Origin: an uncultured Mediterranea sp.
GTDB taxonomy: Bacteria > Bacteroidota > Bacteroidia > Bacteroidales > Bacteroidaceae
DNA length: 64,000 nt
Direction of reading: 5' to 3'
Assembly: GCA_945641355.1 (NCBI GenBank)
Contig: CALZEQ010000004.1
Coordinates: 46,915-110,914, forward strand
Shown: one piece after another, positions 62,378-64,000 of the stretch
Layout: every line of letters begins with the position of its first letter
How positions within the stretch are numbered: position 1 is the first letter of the stretch
Position numbers and translations under genes: made by a program
The notes under the pieces: model-generated
Databases searched by the model: none
The model's input: the letters and a program-made list of their open reading frames with translations, nothing else
What the model was told of the DNA's origin: nothing

Positions 62378-62438
62378 ACGTTCACTTTGAAGGCAAGCTG
62401 CGCCTGCGCCCAACTTGCACCGTTACTGTTTATTGGGG

Positions 62439-62446
62439 CAAACTTA
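62439..62446 (-). promoter_or_regulatory. proC promoter -7 element
   Basis: TAAGTTTG on the minus strand fits TAnnTTTG, with a leader of about 55 nt. Confidence 0.45.
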
Positions 62447-62608
62447 CGCATAAACTCTGGAAAAAACGAATAAATCAGAAGAAATTCAAGAAGAGAGGTG
62501 CTATTCCTTTCTTCCTGACAGGGGACGGATGAAAAAAGCGGCTTACTGCTGCCGATTTTTACAAAGAATGTACACAGAGCGAACAACTGACGTTAATTAA
62601 TCCAAACC

Positions 62609-63646
62609 ATGTCTACAGGAGAGGTATCGAGAAAGAACTTTCCCAATATCTTTTGCTATCATTGCAGCCTCAAAAATCACAATCATTTCATTAGCACATT
62701 GAAAAAGAGAACATTATTAATCATTTTGGGTAACTTGACCGCCTTCGGTCCCTTTGTGACAGACTTCTATCTGCCTTGTTTGCCCGAACTGACCTCTTAC
62801 TTTGCACAGCCTGAGGCCATCATTCAAACCAGTCTGACTGCCAGTATGCTTGGTCTGGCAGCCGTACAGGGTGCAGCCCCCATTGTCGCTCCCGTTCTGG
62901 GAGGTGCCGCCTTCAGCCTGAGCTGCTGGCAAGGCGCCTTTATCCTGCTGGGAATCTGGGGAATCTGCCTGTGGATGTCCTGCCGTCCGCTGGAAGAGAC
63001 GCTACCCGCCGCCAAGCGCCTCCACATGCCCATTTGGGAGTCGTTCCGCTGCTATTTCACCGTACTCGGCCATCCAATCTTTGCCGTCATGACCCTTCTG
63101 CTGGGCTTCTCCACGGCTGCACTGATGGCCTATATCTCGGCCTCCCCTTTCCTGTTTCAAAACCACTTCGGCCTCACCCCCATGCAATACAGCCTCTGCT
63201 TTGCATTCAATGCCGCGGGACTGACCACCGGCAGTGCCGCCATCGTAAAGATACGAGGCATGGTACGGGCCACCACGCTCAGCGTGAACGGTCTGTTGCT
63301 CACCAGCCTGACAGTAGCCCTCTCGTTGTGGCTGGAGGGTTCCTTCCTGCTGTTCGAAGCAGGCATCTTTCTGATGTTGTTTTGCGTAGGCTTGCTGACA
63401 CCTGTTGCCATGACCCGCGCCCTGAATGCCGTCAGCGGCAACAAGGGAGTAGCATCGGCACTGTTAGGAGCCACTCCCTTCCTGCTGGGAGGCATTGTAG
63501 CTCCGCTCACCGGCCTCGGCAACCTGATTGTTTCCACCGCAGGAGTCATCCTGTCATGTACCCTCGTCTGCTTCATTCTGTGGCTGTTGCTACCTCTTAC
63601 CAACCGGCGTACACAAGCTTCTGCTGTGCACGCAGAAAGGAGCTGA
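62609..63646 (+). CDS. Bcr/CflA-like MFS transporter lacking several helices
   Basis: An inner-membrane protein with the Bcr/CflA opening LGNLTAFGPFVTDFYLPCLPELTSYF and ASMLGLA, then directly GAAPIVAPVLGGAAF, a motif that normally follows about 70-80 residues later. Helices 2-4 with motif A (GxLaDrxGR) are missing in frame. The total is 345 codons versus about 400 for the family. The C-terminal half looks complete. The start is uncertain: ATG at 62609 adds a hydrophilic leader, while TTG at 62699 (LKKRTLLIILGN) matches the family N-terminus better. Probably non-functional, or an assembly or deletion allele. Confidence 0.75.
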   Translation: MSTGEVSRKNFPNIFCYHCSLKNHNHFISTLKKRTLLIILGNLTAFGPFVTDFYLPCLPELTSYFAQPEAIIQTSLTASMLGLAAVQGAAPIVAPVLGGAAFSLSCWQGAFILLGIWGICLWMSCRPLEETLPAAKRLHMPIWESFRCYFTVLGHPIFAVMTLLLGFSTAALMAYISASPFLFQNHFGLTPMQYSLCFAFNAAGLTTGSAAIVKIRGMVRATTLSVNGLLLTSLTVALSLWLEGSFLLFEAGIFLMLFCVGLLTPVAMTRALNAVSGNKGVASALLGATPFLLGGIVAPLTGLGNLIVSTAGVILSCTLVCFILWLLLPLTNRRTQASAVHAERS

Positions 63647-63688
63647 ATCGACCGAGTGTTAAAATTCCCTTAAAGAAAGTCGCAAAGT

Positions 63689-63719
63689 TTTGCTCACATT
63701 GCTATTTTGTCTATCTTTG
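63689..63719 (+). promoter_or_regulatory. tRNA-Pro promoter
   Basis: TTTG, a 19-nt spacer, then TATCTTTG: a full match to the Bacteroidetes housekeeping promoter, 37 nt before the tRNA. Confidence 0.75.
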
Positions 63720-63755
63720 CACCGTTTTTAAAAAACACCTCCCGATGTGAGGAAT

Positions 63756-63828
63756 CGGAATGTAGCGCAGTTGGTAGCGCACTACGTTCGGGACGTAGGG
63801 GTCGGGCGTTCGAGTCGCCTCATTCCGA
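63756..63828 (+). tRNA. tRNA-Pro (anticodon CGG)
   Basis: A 73-nt cloverleaf. Acceptor CGGAATG/CATTCCG, D stem GCGC/GCGC, anticodon stem CTACG/CGTAG with loop TTCGGGA (anticodon CGG, G37), T arm GGGCG-TTCGAGT-CGCCT, discriminator A. No encoded CCA. Confidence 0.96.
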
Positions 63829-63829
63829 C

Positions 63830-63866
63830 AAAAAGCGAAGATTGACAAGTTCAGTCTTCGCTTTTC
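63830..63866 (+). terminator. Terminator after tRNA-Pro
   Basis: AAAAGCGAAGA pairs with TCTTCGCTTTT and is followed by CTTATTT. Confidence 0.75.
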
Positions 63867-63964
63867 TTATTTATTCAGGTTTCGGATTTTCCGCCCAACC
63901 CACACGCAACGCATCCCCTACAAACGGCTCAGTAGCAAAAAGGTGTGGTTATAAATAAAAATGT

Positions 63965-63972
63965 TACCTTTG
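63965..63972 (+). promoter_or_regulatory. Promoter for the gene leaving the window
   Basis: TACCTTTG fits TAnnTTTG, 8 bp before the possible ATG at 63980. Confidence 0.4.
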
Positions 63973-63979
63973 CAGACAT

Positions 63980-64000
63980 ATGGATACAAAGATATTAGAA
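63980..64000 (+). CDS. Possible start of a gene running off the window
   Basis: ATG followed by six codons (MDTKILE) just after a promoter-like element. Too short to identify; the real start may lie further on. Confidence 0.3.

Overview
The window is chromosomal DNA of a gut Bacteroides-type bacterium (order Bacteroidales). Three things show this: SusC/SusD outer-membrane pairs with carbohydrate-active enzymes, many promoters with the Bacteroidetes -7 element TAnnTTTG, and Bacteroidetes-type gene orders (mreBCD-mrdA-rodA after purH, and a metF-holB-ricT-gldH run). I do not name a species. No rRNA, CRISPR array, phage or intact insertion sequence was seen.

Layout. 1-2.7 kb (minus): purM, two paralogous 67-residue membrane proteins and the 5' part of prfA. 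3.2-20.5 kb (plus): a polysaccharide utilization locus with susC (carrying an in-frame TGA), susD, a DUF2264/GH154-type enzyme, a double BNR_4 propeller protein, a GH105 unsaturated uronyl hydrolase, a GH43-GH97 fusion and a GH51 arabinofuranosidase. The enzyme set suggests a glycan rich in arabinose and galactose that carries glucuronate. Internal terminators and promoters split it into about three transcripts, and no regulator lies beside it. 21-26 kb (minus): ilvE, then mnmA-subtilase-xseA-xseB. 26.3-35.1 kb (plus): a DMT exporter, a LruC-type surface lipoprotein, and a DASS transporter-metA-U32 peptidase-zinc-ribbon run. 35.1-41 kb: a repeat-rich intergenic region, a TonB-dependent receptor and an MFS/cytidylate-kinase-like fusion (minus). 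41.2-45.3 kb (plus): metF-holB-ricT-gldH. 45.3-52.6 kb (minus): purH-mreB-mreC-mreD-mrdA-rodA. 52.9-57.5 kb (minus): arginine operon argR-GNAT-argG-pspC-argC-argD. 57.8-62.4 kb (minus): proC-XRE/cupin-acyl-CoA ligase-M28 peptidase. 62.6-64 kb (plus): a shortened Bcr/CflA-like transporter, tRNA-Pro(CGG) and the start of another gene.

Functionally the window mixes housekeeping (purine, arginine, proline, methionine and folate metabolism, cell-wall elongation, tRNA thiolation, DNA repair) with one accessory glycan locus. Signals not explained by ordinary genes are the SusC stop codon, a transporter lacking several helices, a modular family of interspersed hairpin repeats in intergenic gaps, a 435-bp element bounded by inverted repeats, and a short promoter-hairpin-T-tract unit ahead of the MFS/kinase fusion. 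All family assignments come from motifs read by eye; no database search was run.
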